From NCBI GenBank assembly GCA_035527715.1, contig DATKZY010000150.1, positions 1 to 41,808 on the forward strand: a stretch of DNA of 41,808 nucleotides, read 5' to 3'. Below are positions 17,201 through 24,666 of the stretch, in pieces. Below the pieces are notes generated by a model. The model saw nothing but the letters and a program-made list of their open reading frames with translations, was not told where the DNA came from and searched no databases. This DNA is from DSUN01 sp035527715. GTDB taxonomy: Bacteria > Planctomycetota > PUPC01 > DSUN01. Each line of letters begins with the position of its first letter. The first letter of the stretch is position 1. The position numbers and the translations under genes are program-made.

Positions 17201-18250
17201 CGCGCGATGGACAAGCTTCACGCGGGCATAGACGAGGACCCCGAGGCCGTCTACGAGGTCAGCTACAAGCCGCCCGACCGCTTCACGCCGGGCGGCGCTG
17301 CCCGGCCGCAACCCGCGGCCCGCGCTCCGCAGTGCGACGGCTGGCCCTTCGACGCGGCGGAGGCGAGGAAGCGGCAGGCCGCCCTCGGCCCCGCCGAGCA
17401 GGCCCTCGACCTGGGCGAGGGCATCAAGCTCGACCTCGTGCGCATCCCCGCCGGCGAGTTCCTCATGGGCGATGCCGCCGGCGACGCCGATGAGCGGCCA
17501 GTGAGCCGCATCGCCATCAAGGAAGCCTTCTGGATGGGCAAGTTCGAGGTCACCAACGAGCAGTTCGCCCTCTTCGACCCGCGCCACGACAGCCGCCTCG
17601 AGAGCGGCGACTTCCTCCAGTTCAGCGTCCAGGAGCGCGGCTACCCCGTGAACGGCCCGCGCCAGCCCGTCTGCCGCGTGAACTGGAACCAGGCGATGGC
17701 CTTCTGCAAGTGGCTGAGCGAGAAGACGGGAATGGCGTTCGCCCTGCCCACCGAGGCGCAGTGGGAGTGGGCCTGCCGCGCCGGCACCTCGACGCGCCTC
17801 TACTACGGAGGCGTCGAGACCAGTTTCGCCAAGCTCGCCAACCTGGCCGACCACACGCTGCGGTTCGTGGACACCTTTGGCTGGGGCCTGCCGTCGGGCG
17901 CCGTGCCCCCGTGGCGGCCGGCGGTCGAGAGCGTCAACGACCGCTTCAAGGTCTCGGCCCCCGTCGGCTCCTTCGAGCCCAACCCCTGGGGCCTGCACGA
18001 CATGGCCGGCAACGTGTGGGAGTGGACGCGCTCCGAGTACCGCCCCTACCCATACGCCGAGCCCGATGGTTCCGAAGTCACGCGTCACGCGTCACGCGTC
18101 GCGCGGCAGGTGGTTCGGGGCGGCTCGTGGTACTACCGTCCCCACTTCGCCCGCTCCTCCTCTCGCCTCAGCTATCCCGCCTGGCAGCGCGTCTACGACG
18201 TCGGCTTCCGCGTCATCTGCACCGAGGCGCCGAAGCAGGCCAGGCGATAG
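14210..18250 (+). CDS. Fusion protein: ThuA-like domain, HzsA-like propeller with two CxxCH haem sites, FGE-sulfatase domain
   Basis: 1346 aa. GTG start at 14210 overlaps the previous stop (GTGA); signal peptide about 1-20. Residues about 21-250 are ThuA-like (LWYHQGDSIEQ, RKFVEDGGGLYLSGAALAM). About 330-800 is a TolB-like propeller containing the planctomycete HzsA-family hallmark DHDWCPTVLNNGRVLYLRWEY. Two haem c sites, CVGCH at 820-824 and 870-874, follow. From about 1070 to the end is an FGE-sulfatase fold (LVRIPAGEFLMGD, EVTNEQFALF, LPTEAQWEWACRAGTSTRLYYGG, HDMAGNVWEWT, VRGGSWYYRP, DVGFRVIC). The Cys pair used by true formylglycine-generating enzymes is not seen, so it is probably a binding domain. 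Secreted redox or substrate-binding role inferred. Insertions of repeat DNA lie at 15697-15726 and 18078-18105. Confidence 0.9.
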   Translation: MNRSVLPFALSILNGVALAAEPAIGVLMSQPRDKLGPEGRAAVALAAKQHKAALVVVAAPGKFTDEKGQEVALDRFAVLWYHQGDSIEQQPPVYDQKTLDALRKFVEDGGGLYLSGAALAMVHWLRVEPINPRLGGPGNDNSPAGLVAVETRHPVFRGLPDGVVPISDKGYPAFSDFHASGGPSKGMLLARTPGGSENPLAEYELGKGRIIVVGWRLPHYAYARNPHRGNLERLTANILAYLAAPKSWEKVVVKPLPRPAAPPPAQAYVAAGVSEKAVESLELAINDLIATFGERYPRGTEFRQRLEALKTAQKAVDAKTPKETTEKLDSDFLALQREALLANPLLDFDRILLVKRGEKSPRLGLVQNWESNSSLPHTGYDDEIAVLSDFKAEGKLSTLFRPEGGRFVGDVDLHWDADRLLFSMPGQNKRWQIGEINADGTGLRELPLIIQPDVDNYDACYLPDGRILFTSTACFTGVPCVTGASHVSNIYLYDPRLPQAPRPEGGFGAIRRLTFEQDHDWCPTVLNNGRVLYLRWEYSDIPHYVSRILFHMNPDGTEQMEFYGSNSYWPNANFYARPCPNHPTRFVGIVGGHHDSPRMGELVLFDVAQGRREADGVVQRIPGRGKPVEPAIRDGLVGGSWPKFLHPWPLSDKYILAACKRTPQSRWGVYLVDVFDNMLLLKEEPFYALLEPIPFKKTPRPPVIPDKVKLDRKDGVVYMSDVYAGNGLKDVPRGTVRKLRLFTYQFAYHGMGGQVNRVGLDGPWDVKRIIGTVPVEPDGSAYFRVPANVPISLQPLDGEGKALQLMRSWMTAMPGEVLSCVGCHETQNSSPPNRQALAFAKPPADITPWYGPTRGFSFRREVQPVLDYHCVGCHDGANPPIAAGQTIPNYAASQEVHPQGKSAGYNKGTKFSPSYLALRSFVRGHSIESDIHLLNPCEFHADTTQLVQKLKKGHHGVALDPEAWDRLITWIDLNTPYHGTWHEIIGMNRVAAQRDRRRAMDKLHAGIDEDPEAVYEVSYKPPDRFTPGGAARPQPAARAPQCDGWPFDAAEARKRQAALGPAEQALDLGEGIKLDLVRIPAGEFLMGDAAGDADERPVSRIAIKEAFWMGKFEVTNEQFALFDPRHDSRLESGDFLQFSVQERGYPVNGPRQPVCRVNWNQAMAFCKWLSEKTGMAFALPTEAQWEWACRAGTSTRLYYGGVETSFAKLANLADHTLRFVDTFGWGLPSGAVPPWRPAVESVNDRFKVSAPVGSFEPNPWGLHDMAGNVWEWTRSEYRPYPYAEPDGSEVTRHASRVARQVVRGGSWYYRPHFARSSSRLSYPAWQRVYDVGFRVICTEAPKQARR
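15697..15726. repeat. In-frame stem-loop insertion in the propeller domain
   Basis: CCTCCCGCAGG (15697-15707), 8-nt loop, CCTGAGGGAGG (15716-15726): arms pair 10 of 11. It encodes RLPQAPRPEGGFGA in a propeller loop directly before AIRRLTFEQDHDWCP. Family members normally go from a short turn into the LTF strand, so this looks like an in-frame insertion. Confidence 0.6.
18078..18105. repeat. TCACGCG heptamer repeat inside the FGE domain
   Basis: Three exact TCACGCG units (18078-18098) and one degenerate TCGCGCG (18099-18105). In frame it encodes EVTRHASRVARQ between PYAEPDGS and VVRGGSWYY. Three heptamers are 21 nt, so the unit count keeps the frame. Confidence 0.85.
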
Positions 18251-18279
18251 GGGTCTGCGCGCCATCTGAGGGGGACGAG

Positions 18280-19353
18280 ATGGACGCGACAAGCGACGAG
18301 AAGGGACCGGCGGATGCCGCTCGTCGGCCACGCAGCGGCCCGGTCTGGGCCATCATAGGCTTGGCAAGCGTCGGAGCGTTCCTGGCCGGGGGGTCGGGCG
18401 GAGACGACCGCTGCGTATCGTGGGTTCGCGCTCACCTGGATGTCCTTCAGGACCAGATGGCCGACCTCGGCGAACTCCTCCGCGAGCACAAGACCGCTCA
18501 GGGGCGCTATCCGACGAATGACGAGGGCCTCGCCGCGCTCGGCAGCTTCGAGGCGCGCTTCAAGGTTCGCTACCTTGGCCAAGTGCCCGGCCAAGGCTTC
18601 TCCGGCTTCCCGGAAGCCTTCAAGAGGTACTGGTGGCGCCAGGCCAAGCAGACGTTTCTGGGGTACCGCGCCTTGCACGGACACGTGCCGAGGAACGCGG
18701 AGGAACTGAATGAGACCGGGCTCATCCGCGGCGCCTTTCTGCCCGAGGGCGCCGACGTGCCTGCGGAGGGCGTGGCAGAGGCCGAGCTGGGCATCACGAA
18801 GTCAGGCAACCTCCTGCTCCTCGGGCCGGGCGGCGTGCTCACCCCCTGGCTTGTGCCCTACCTCTACGAGAATCGCGCCGGCCTGCCTGCGAGCGTGTTC
18901 GAGGGTTCGCCGTGCGACCGCGACTCGAGGCGCCGCTTCTCGGTCAGTGTGGACGACAGCGTGTTCGTCTACGCGGCCGGGGGCCAGCTCTGCGCCGCGG
19001 AGTACGACGCGAGTTGGTGGGAGCACTACGGGCCTCGGATGGCCGGCGCGGCGATGCTGGCCGCCGCGGCCGTCTGCGTCGCGTTCCTCTGGGGGGCCTG
19101 GCGGAGGCGGGCCATCTACGGGATGATCGCCGTAGTGGCCTCTGCTATCGGCGGCTCAATGGCCGCCTCCTTGTTCCCCACCCGCTACGTCATGACGCCC
19201 TTCTTCGCCCACCGCGACCCTGCGATGGTGGTGAGGCAGCGCGAGCTCCTGGAGAAGTACCGCCAACACGGCGCAATCAGCGCAGAGACCTTCAGGAAGT
19301 CGGTATCTTGTCTCGATAGTTTGGTGACGCCGGCCAAGGCAGGAACCGACTAG
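18280..19353 (+). CDS. Membrane protein with GspG-like (type II secretion pseudopilin) segment
   Basis: 357 aa. ATG at 18280 is preceded by GAGGGGGACGAG. One TM helix near the N-terminus (WAIIGLASVGAFLAGG), a soluble middle, and two C-terminal TM helices (MAGAAMLAAAAVCVAFLWGAW; AIYGMIAVVASAIGGSMAASLF). The segment EHKTAQGRYPTNDEGLAALGSFEARF recalls the conserved 'GRYPTxxEGLxAL' stretch of GspG-type pseudopilins, and a similar VPRNAEELNETGLI stretch follows. A prepilin cleavage site is not obvious. The gene follows the ThuA/FGE fusion after 29 bp and is probably in the same operon. Function unknown. Confidence 0.75.
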   Translation: MDATSDEKGPADAARRPRSGPVWAIIGLASVGAFLAGGSGGDDRCVSWVRAHLDVLQDQMADLGELLREHKTAQGRYPTNDEGLAALGSFEARFKVRYLGQVPGQGFSGFPEAFKRYWWRQAKQTFLGYRALHGHVPRNAEELNETGLIRGAFLPEGADVPAEGVAEAELGITKSGNLLLLGPGGVLTPWLVPYLYENRAGLPASVFEGSPCDRDSRRRFSVSVDDSVFVYAAGGQLCAAEYDASWWEHYGPRMAGAAMLAAAAVCVAFLWGAWRRRAIYGMIAVVASAIGGSMAASLFPTRYVMTPFFAHRDPAMVVRQRELLEKYRQHGAISAETFRKSVSCLDSLVTPAKAGTD

Positions 19354-19724
19354 CGCGGCAGCAGGCGTAGCGTGGCCCCAACCCCGGCGCCTGTTATTGG
19401 AGCCGGGCTCGATGGCGACGCACCCGCCTTCGGAACGCCGAACTGGGTGCCTCCACACTGGCCATCGGCCATCCGTAAGTCTATGTTTCCTGGCTACTTG
19501 CGAGTCCGAAAAATCCGACGCACAGAAAGGCCCCTTGGCTGCGTCCGGACCGCCTCATGAGGCCTGGGGGTCATTGGAGGCCGGAAGCGGCCAGGCGCGT
19601 CTCTGCAAGTGTAGAACTCGACTAGCCTTACGGCGAACACGCTTCCGCTCGGCGCGCCATCGCGCAACGCCTTCCTGAGCCTCTGGGCGATGAATGGAAG
19701 TTAATCAAGGCCCTGCCCACCCTC
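19354..19724. other. Intergenic region, no gene seen
   Basis: About 370 bp without a supported gene. It has a 12-bp palindrome GCCTCATGAGGC (19552-19563). The open frames here show no recognisable protein and their composition does not resemble the neighbouring genes. Confidence 0.4.
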
Positions 19725-19754
19725 TTGATTCCCGCCGACGCGCCCGCGTATAAT
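19725..19754 (+). promoter_or_regulatory. Promoter of the esterase gene
   Basis: TTGATT (19725-19730), 18-nt spacer, TATAAT (19749-19754, preceded by G), 26 nt upstream of the ATG at 19781. The best plus-strand promoter in the window. Confidence 0.75.
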
Positions 19755-19780
19755 GCTGCGGGGGGTATGGAGGATCTGCC

Positions 19781-21004
19781 ATGAGAAGGTCACGACACGC
19801 GCTGTGGGCGGGGATCGAACTGTGCGCGGTGGCGGGCCTGGCCGCCGCCGGCGCCGCGGCGGAGAACCCGCGGAAGCTGAAGTCCGACCCGAGCCAGGAG
19901 TACTACGTCTATCTGCCCAAGGACTTCGATGCCAAGCGCGCCTGTTGGCTCTTCGTCGCCGTCCACGGCCTCGGGGGCGACGGCAAGGGCGCGCTCGGCT
20001 GGGAGTCCTTCGCCGACGAGGGGCAGTGCATCGTCGTCGGCCCCTCGTTCAAGGGCACGTTCCAGTTCCCCTCGAAGGGCGCCGGGGACAAGATGAAGGC
20101 CATCATCCGGGAACTGGCCAAGGGCTACACGCTCGAGCACAAGGCCTTCGTCACCGGCTTCTCGGCGGGAGCCCAGTTCGCACACCGCTTCGCCCTCGAC
20201 AACCCCGCGCTCGTGGCCGGCTGCGCCGCCCACTCGGCCGGCGACTGGGACGGCCTCCCGGACGCCAAGGCCCGCAGCGTTCCCTTCCTCGTCACCTGCG
20301 GCACCGACGACAATAAGAGCCCCGACCGCCTCGCGGGCGCCAAGAAGTTCGTCACGGCCATCAAGGCGAAGGGCTTCAAGGTCGAATCGAAGTGGTTCGA
20401 CGGCGTCGGTCACTCGTTCTGCAACGAGGGCCGCGAGCTGACCAAGGAGTTCTACTGGACGACGACCACAGGGATGACCGCGGCCCGGCGTCAGGCGGCC
20501 GAGGCCGGCCTCACGAAGGCCGAAGGGGCCGTCAAGGAGGGCAAGTACGCCGAGGCGGCCGCGGACCTCAAGAAGGTCATGGCGGCAAGGCCCGCGCACC
20601 GGTACGCCGAGCGCGCCGAGGCCCTCACCACTCAGATCGAGGACGCCGGCAAGGAGCGCCTCGCCAAGGCCGACGAGCAGGCGAAGACCGATGCCGACGG
20701 CGCGAAGGCGGAGCTACAGAAGATCGAGGAGGAGTTCGCGGGCACCCGCGTGGCCGCGGGCGCCGCGCGCCGCCTCGCCACACTCCAGGGCACCCCCGCC
20801 GAGCCGCCGAAGAAGCAGCCTGAGACACCGAAGAAAGAGACCGCGAAGACCGCCCACCAGCTCCGGAGCTGGCTCGCCATGGCCAAGAGCTACCTCGCCA
20901 ACGGCAAGAACGGCCTGGCCCGCCAGTGCCTCCAGAAGATCATCGCCGCGGACGCCGCCTCGGATCAGGCGGCAGAGGCCAGGGTGCTGCTCCAGGGGCT
21001 ATGA
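19781..21004 (+). CDS. Secreted alpha/beta-hydrolase (PHB-depolymerase/LpqC-like) with helical C-terminal region
   Basis: 407 aa with signal peptide. The N-terminal 230 residues form an alpha/beta hydrolase: EYYVYLPKDFDAKRACWLFVAVHGLGG, the nucleophile elbow GFSAG with Ser128, a candidate acid Asp176 in CGTDDN, and His211 in GVGHSF. This order and spacing fit the esterase/PHB depolymerase-like family. Residues from about 240 are Ala/Lys/Glu-rich TPR-like helices (LTKAEGAVKEGKYAEAAADLKKVM, and a final AKSYLANGKNGLARQCLQKII). Substrate unknown; secreted ester hydrolysis is the inference. The stop codon TGA lies at the edge of the octamer repeat that follows. Confidence 0.88.
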   Translation: MRRSRHALWAGIELCAVAGLAAAGAAAENPRKLKSDPSQEYYVYLPKDFDAKRACWLFVAVHGLGGDGKGALGWESFADEGQCIVVGPSFKGTFQFPSKGAGDKMKAIIRELAKGYTLEHKAFVTGFSAGAQFAHRFALDNPALVAGCAAHSAGDWDGLPDAKARSVPFLVTCGTDDNKSPDRLAGAKKFVTAIKAKGFKVESKWFDGVGHSFCNEGRELTKEFYWTTTTGMTAARRQAAEAGLTKAEGAVKEGKYAEAAADLKKVMAARPAHRYAERAEALTTQIEDAGKERLAKADEQAKTDADGAKAELQKIEEEFAGTRVAAGAARRLATLQGTPAEPPKKQPETPKKETAKTAHQLRSWLAMAKSYLANGKNGLARQCLQKIIAADAASDQAAEARVLLQGL

Positions 21005-21077
21005 TGGGTGTCAGGCAAGAGGTTCTGACATTCATCCATTCATCCATTCACCCACCCATCCACCCATCCACTCATCC
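21002..21077. repeat. Octamer repeat element between convergent genes
   Basis: Left part: TGATGGGT then GTCAGGC (21002-21016); TGTCAG (21009-21014) pairs with CTGACA (21025-21030). Right part: six octamers, ATTCATCC twice, ATTCACCC, ACCCATCC twice, ACTCATCC (21030-21077). The left end contributes the TGA of the esterase (21002-21004), and the last unit contributes the stop of the minus-strand gene (21072-21074). Confidence 0.85.
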
Positions 21078-21536
21078 CCCGCCAAGCTGCATGAGGCGGC
21101 CGAGCGCCGTTGGCTCCAGCCGATAGCGGCTTCCGCGCCCCTGGTAGAAGCCGTGCTTGCCCACCATGTGAATGCCCAGGGCGGTGAGGAACAGGCTCTC
21201 GCCCGTCGCAGGGTCGGTCAGCTCGACCTCGCCCTTCGGGAACGTGCCGCATCCGCCGAAGGGACACGGGATGCGGCCCATCGCCTCGCGGTGGGTGGCG
21301 ACCAGCCGGTCGCCGATGCGGATGGGGGTGCCGAGGCCGGCTCGCGCCTTGTCGAGGACCTCGCCGAGGCGCGCGGCGACCTCCTCGTGGGTTGTGCCGA
21401 GGGCGGCGACGGCCGAGCGGTCGGCGTCGAGCACCTCCTCGAGCGGACGAGGGTCGGTGCCGAGGAAGCCATCCCGCGACAGGACGCCGGACCTCATTCG
21501 GTCGAGGACGCGTTGCAGGTGAGGGTCGTGTTCCAT
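21072..21536 (-). CDS. Small uncharacterised protein with CPFGGC and HMVGKH motifs
   Basis: 154 aa from ATG 21536; no strong ribosome-binding site is seen. C-x4-C in RIPCPFGGCGTF and H-x4-H in GIHMVGKHGFYQG, 26 residues apart, could bind a metal (zinc-finger-like), although the spacing is unlike standard C2H2. The rest (LQRVLDRMRSGVLSRDGFLGTDPRPLEEVL) is helical. Not recognised as a named family. It follows nqrF by 28 bp on the same strand, so it may be the last gene of the nqr operon. No TM or signal peptide. Confidence 0.65.
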   Translation of the reverse strand: MEHDPHLQRVLDRMRSGVLSRDGFLGTDPRPLEEVLDADRSAVAALGTTHEEVAARLGEVLDKARAGLGTPIRIGDRLVATHREAMGRIPCPFGGCGTFPKGEVELTDPATGESLFLTALGIHMVGKHGFYQGRGSRYRLEPTALGRLMQLGGG

Positions 21537-21550
21537 TGTGGGTTCGCCCC

Positions 21551-21571
21551 TGACGCGTGACGTATCACGTG
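21551..21571. repeat. Short TCACGCG-type heptamer repeat at the end of nqrF
   Basis: TGACGCG (21551-21557), TGACGTA (21558-21564), TCACGTG (21565-21571). The last unit includes the stop codon of nqrF (minus strand, TCA 21565-21567). Confidence 0.65.
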
Positions 21572-22674
21572 AACTTGTCGTAGAAGATGCGGTCTTCGGG
21601 AATTCCCTTTGCCTTGAGGATCTTGACGGAGGCGTCAATCATGCCGCTGGAGCCGCAGAGATAGCCCTCCTTGCCCGAGCCATCCTTCAGGTGGCGCTCG
21701 ACCACTTGGGTGATCAGGCCCTTCTCGCCCGTCCAGCCGTCGTTCTCTGCGCCCGAGAGGGCGGGGACGAAGCGGAAGCCGGGCATCGCCTTCTCGAGGT
21801 CGTGGAACTCGTCGGTGAAGAACAGGTCGCGCTGCGCCACGGCGCCGAAGAAATAGGTACAAGGCCGCTGGACGTTGTGCTCGCGCATGTGGCGGGTCAT
21901 GCCCCAGAAAGGCGCCATGCCCGAGCCGCCGGCGATCCAGACCATCTCGGCGTCGCCCTCGGCGAGGCGGAATTCGCCGTAGGGGCCGTTGAAGCGGACC
22001 TCGTCGCCCTCCTTCAGCATGGTGAAAACCCAGGTGGTGCAGATGCCGTTGGGGACGAGGCGGATGATCAGCTCGACGTGGCCCTTGTCGCTCGGCGGGC
22101 TGGAGATGCTGTAGGCGCGGTAGACCGGCTCGGGGTTGTCGCCGTAGGCGGGGGCCTCGAGCTGCACGTACTGGCCGGGGGTGAACTCGATGGCGGCCGG
22201 CTCCACGAGGCGGATGCGCAGCTCCCTGATGTCGTGCGTGAGGTCGCGCATCCGCTCGACGACGCCCGTGAACTGCTTGACGCGGAAAAGCGCCTCGGGG
22301 ATTTCGATGGCGAGGTCGTTGCGCACCTTCACCTGGCAACTGATGCGGACGTTCTTCTGCTGCTCCTCGTCGGTGAGGAGCGTAAGCTCGGTGGGCGCGA
22401 TGGGGGGCGCACCGTCGGTGATCTTCACCTTGCAGTAGGCGCACGTGCCGCGGCCGCCGCAGGCCGAGGGGATGAAGATCTGCTGCTGCATCAGCGTCGC
22501 GAGGAGCGGCTTGCCGCCCCGGACTTCGAGCTTCTTCGAGCCCTGGTTGATGTCAATCGTGCACGGGCCGTAGTTGGCCAGGTAGCGCTCGGCGATGAGC
22601 AGCACCACGGCGGAAGCGAGACACGTCGCCGCGACGACAACCGTGGAGGTGAGAACGAAGGAAACGCCGTCCAT
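21565..22674 (-). CDS. nqrF: Na+-transporting NADH:quinone reductase subunit F
   Basis: 369 aa. One N-terminal TM helix, then a [2Fe-2S] ferredoxin domain with Cys72, Cys78, Cys81 and Cys113. The FAD-binding site is in RAYSISSPPS (Arg186-Ser191), and the NADH side shows IAGGSGMAPFWGMTRHM and GYLCGSSGMIDASVKIL. This subunit takes electrons from NADH and passes them to FAD and the 2Fe-2S cluster of the sodium pump. Size and order of domains are typical. Last of the nqrB-C-D-E-F run. Confidence 0.97.
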   Translation of the reverse strand: MDGVSFVLTSTVVVAATCLASAVVLLIAERYLANYGPCTIDINQGSKKLEVRGGKPLLATLMQQQIFIPSACGGRGTCAYCKVKITDGAPPIAPTELTLLTDEEQQKNVRISCQVKVRNDLAIEIPEALFRVKQFTGVVERMRDLTHDIRELRIRLVEPAAIEFTPGQYVQLEAPAYGDNPEPVYRAYSISSPPSDKGHVELIIRLVPNGICTTWVFTMLKEGDEVRFNGPYGEFRLAEGDAEMVWIAGGSGMAPFWGMTRHMREHNVQRPCTYFFGAVAQRDLFFTDEFHDLEKAMPGFRFVPALSGAENDGWTGEKGLITQVVERHLKDGSGKEGYLCGSSGMIDASVKILKAKGIPEDRIFYDKFT

Positions 22675-22687
22675 GCGCTGCGCCGAT

Positions 22688-23296
22688 CTAGGGTTGCACC
22701 ATTCCGCTGAAGCCCACGAATCCCAGGGCGATGATGCCCGCGATGATGAGCGTGATGCCCGGCCCCTCGAGGGCCGGGGGAATCCGGGCGGTCTTGAGGC
22801 GCTCGCGGATGCCGGCCATGAGCACGATGGCGAGCATCCAGCCGAAGCCCGAGCCGAAGCCGAAGACCAGCCCCTCGGTCACGCCGTAGTTGCGGTTGGT
22901 CATGAACAGGGCCGCGCCGAGCACCGCGCAGTTCACCGTGATCAGCGGCAGGAAAATGCCGAGGGCGTAGTAGAGGCCCAGGCTCAGCCGCTCGATGAGC
23001 ATCTCCATGAACTGCACGAACGCCGCGATCACAACGATGAAGAGGATGAGCTGGAGGCTTTCGAGGCCATAGGGCCTGAGCACCCACACGTAGAGCGCGG
23101 CATTGATGGCACAGGTGATCGTGGTGACGAAGGTCACGGCGAGGCCCAGGCCGACCGACGCCTTCATCTGGCGGCTGATGGCGAGGAACGAGCACATGCC
23201 CAGGAAGCGCGTGAGCAGAATGTTGTCCGTCAGCGCGGCGGAGACGAGGATGACCAGGAGATGGGCAGCGCCGCCGGCGTGGGAAGGGTCGGTCAT
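22688..23296 (-). CDS. nqrE: Na+-transporting NADH:quinone reductase subunit E
   Basis: 202 aa, six TM helices. Contains VSAALTDNILLTRFLGMCSFLAISRQM and ITVNCAVLGAALFMTNRNYG, the conserved NqrE/RnfA pattern with its cluster-binding Cys residues. The start ATG overlaps the nqrD stop by 4 nt. Confidence 0.96.
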   Translation of the reverse strand: MTDPSHAGGAAHLLVILVSAALTDNILLTRFLGMCSFLAISRQMKASVGLGLAVTFVTTITCAINAALYVWVLRPYGLESLQLILFIVVIAAFVQFMEMLIERLSLGLYYALGIFLPLITVNCAVLGAALFMTNRNYGVTEGLVFGFGSGFGWMLAIVLMAGIRERLKTARIPPALEGPGITLIIAGIIALGFVGFSGMVQP

Positions 23297-23937
23297 TTCT
23301 TCGCCTCCTTGGCCTTCCTGGCCGCGTCGAGGCGCAGGGCGTGCGCCCGCGCCGCCCAGACCATGCAGGCGAGGACGAAGAACGCGCCGGGCGGCATCAC
23401 CATGATCGTCCACGAGTGCCACCACACCTCGCGCGCGGGCAGCGCCACGCCGAAGACGCTGCCGAAGCCGAGCACCTCGCGAATCAGCGCCACCGTCATC
23501 AGGATGCCCGAGTAGCCCAGGCCCGCCCCCAGGCCATCGAAGAACGACGGCAGCACGGGGTTCTTCGAGGCGAACGCCTCGGCGCGGCCCATGAGGATGC
23601 AGTTCGTGATGATCAGGCCCACGTAGGGGCCGATGACCCGGTGGATGTCGGGGAACTGCGCGCGGAACACGATATCCACGACGATTACGTAGACGGAGAT
23701 GATCAGGACCTGGACGATCATGCGGATGCGCTGGGGCGTGTAGTTGCGGAGCGCGCTCACGGTGAGGCTGGTCATGGCCGTGGCCCAGACGAGGCCGAGG
23801 CACATGAGCAGCGTGTTGAACATCAGGTTGGTGACGGCGAGCGCGGAGCAGATGCCGAGCACCTGGCGGAAGATGGGATTGTCGTCCCACAATTCCGCGA
23901 TCAAGGCTTTCTTCGCTTGTGTAACCGTCGAGGGCAT
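23293..23937 (-). CDS. nqrD: Na+-transporting NADH:quinone reductase subunit D
   Basis: 214 aa, six TM helices. WDDNPIFRQVLGICSALAVTN and ITNCILMGRAEAFASKNPVLPSFFDGLGAGLGYS are typical NqrD/RnfE motifs. Together with NqrE it forms the antiparallel membrane pair holding the intramembrane FeS site. It ends in a short charged tail (RKAKEAKK). Spacing to nqrC is 9 nt. Confidence 0.96.
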   Translation of the reverse strand: MPSTVTQAKKALIAELWDDNPIFRQVLGICSALAVTNLMFNTLLMCLGLVWATAMTSLTVSALRNYTPQRIRMIVQVLIISVYVIVVDIVFRAQFPDIHRVIGPYVGLIITNCILMGRAEAFASKNPVLPSFFDGLGAGLGYSGILMTVALIREVLGFGSVFGVALPAREVWWHSWTIMVMPPGAFFVLACMVWAARAHALRLDAARKAKEAKK

Positions 23938-23946
23938 CTCAGTGCC

Positions 23947-24645
23947 TCATTGGGCGGCAGCCATCGCCCGGTGGAACTGGCGCAGATTCTCGTCAAGGAA
24001 GCGGCCTACGGCGAGCGACGTCTGCGTGGCGCCCGTAATGGCATCCACGTAGCGGCCCGACCGGGGGTCGCTGGGGCCGGTGGGCGCGCCGCCGCCGATG
24101 TAGATGAACTTCGCGCCCGCAGCGGGCGGCGTGGCGGCCAGCCCCTGAAACCTGTCCTGGAACTCCTTCTCCATGATGCGGCCGCCGAGGCCGGGGGTCT
24201 CGGCCTGGTCGAGGAAGACGAGGCCCGTGACCTGGCTGAGGTCGGGCTTGAGGGCCATGAGGCCCGTGATGCGCGCCCAGAAGCCCGTGCCGGCGAAGCG
24301 GAACGCCACGGCCTCGAGGTCGTCGGCGTTGCGGGAGCTGCCGGGCTCGGCCTCGGTGCGGCAGGCGCGGAAGAGGTCGAACGCGCGGCCCGTCTCGGGG
24401 TCGCGCACGACGAGGCCCCGCTCGATGCGGCGGCGGACCGTGGCCGCGATCTCGGTCGGGCTCAGCGTCGCCACGTCGCCGAGGCTGAAGACGCTCACCA
24501 GGGCCTTCTCCTCGCGGAGGGCCTCGTTCTGCCGCACCTTGGCCGCGGTGGCCACCTGGAGCGTGGTGATCGCGGCCGTGAAGCCTGAGGCCATCACGAG
24601 GGTGAAGCATAGCACATAGGTTGGACTATTGACGTTGAGCTTCAT
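23947..24645 (-). CDS. nqrC: Na+-transporting NADH:quinone reductase subunit C
   Basis: 232 aa. N-terminal TM helix (PTYVLCFTLVMASGFTAAITTLQ) then a periplasmic FMN-binding domain. TGATQTS near Thr207 is the covalent flavin site; ETPGLGGRI is the conserved family motif. The start at 24645 gives MKLNVNSPTYV; the frame extends 28 codons upstream through repeat DNA (reading VTRHAS), which is not typical of NqrC. Confidence 0.95.
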   Translation of the reverse strand: MKLNVNSPTYVLCFTLVMASGFTAAITTLQVATAAKVRQNEALREEKALVSVFSLGDVATLSPTEIAATVRRRIERGLVVRDPETGRAFDLFRACRTEAEPGSSRNADDLEAVAFRFAGTGFWARITGLMALKPDLSQVTGLVFLDQAETPGLGGRIMEKEFQDRFQGLAATPPAAGAKFIYIGGGAPTGPSDPRSGRYVDAITGATQTSLAVGRFLDENLRQFHRAMAAAQ

Positions 24646-24666
24646 GTCACCACCGTGCGTTGCTCC

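Noticed and set aside
17437..18250. Active formylglycine-generating enzyme (sulfatase maturation)
   Set aside because: The fold motifs are present but the Cys pair expected near the GFRV end is absent (SSSRLSYPAWQRVYDVGFRV).
19397..19678. 93-codon open frame in the gap before the esterase
   Set aside because: No ribosome-binding site, no family resemblance, unusual composition; more likely non-coding.
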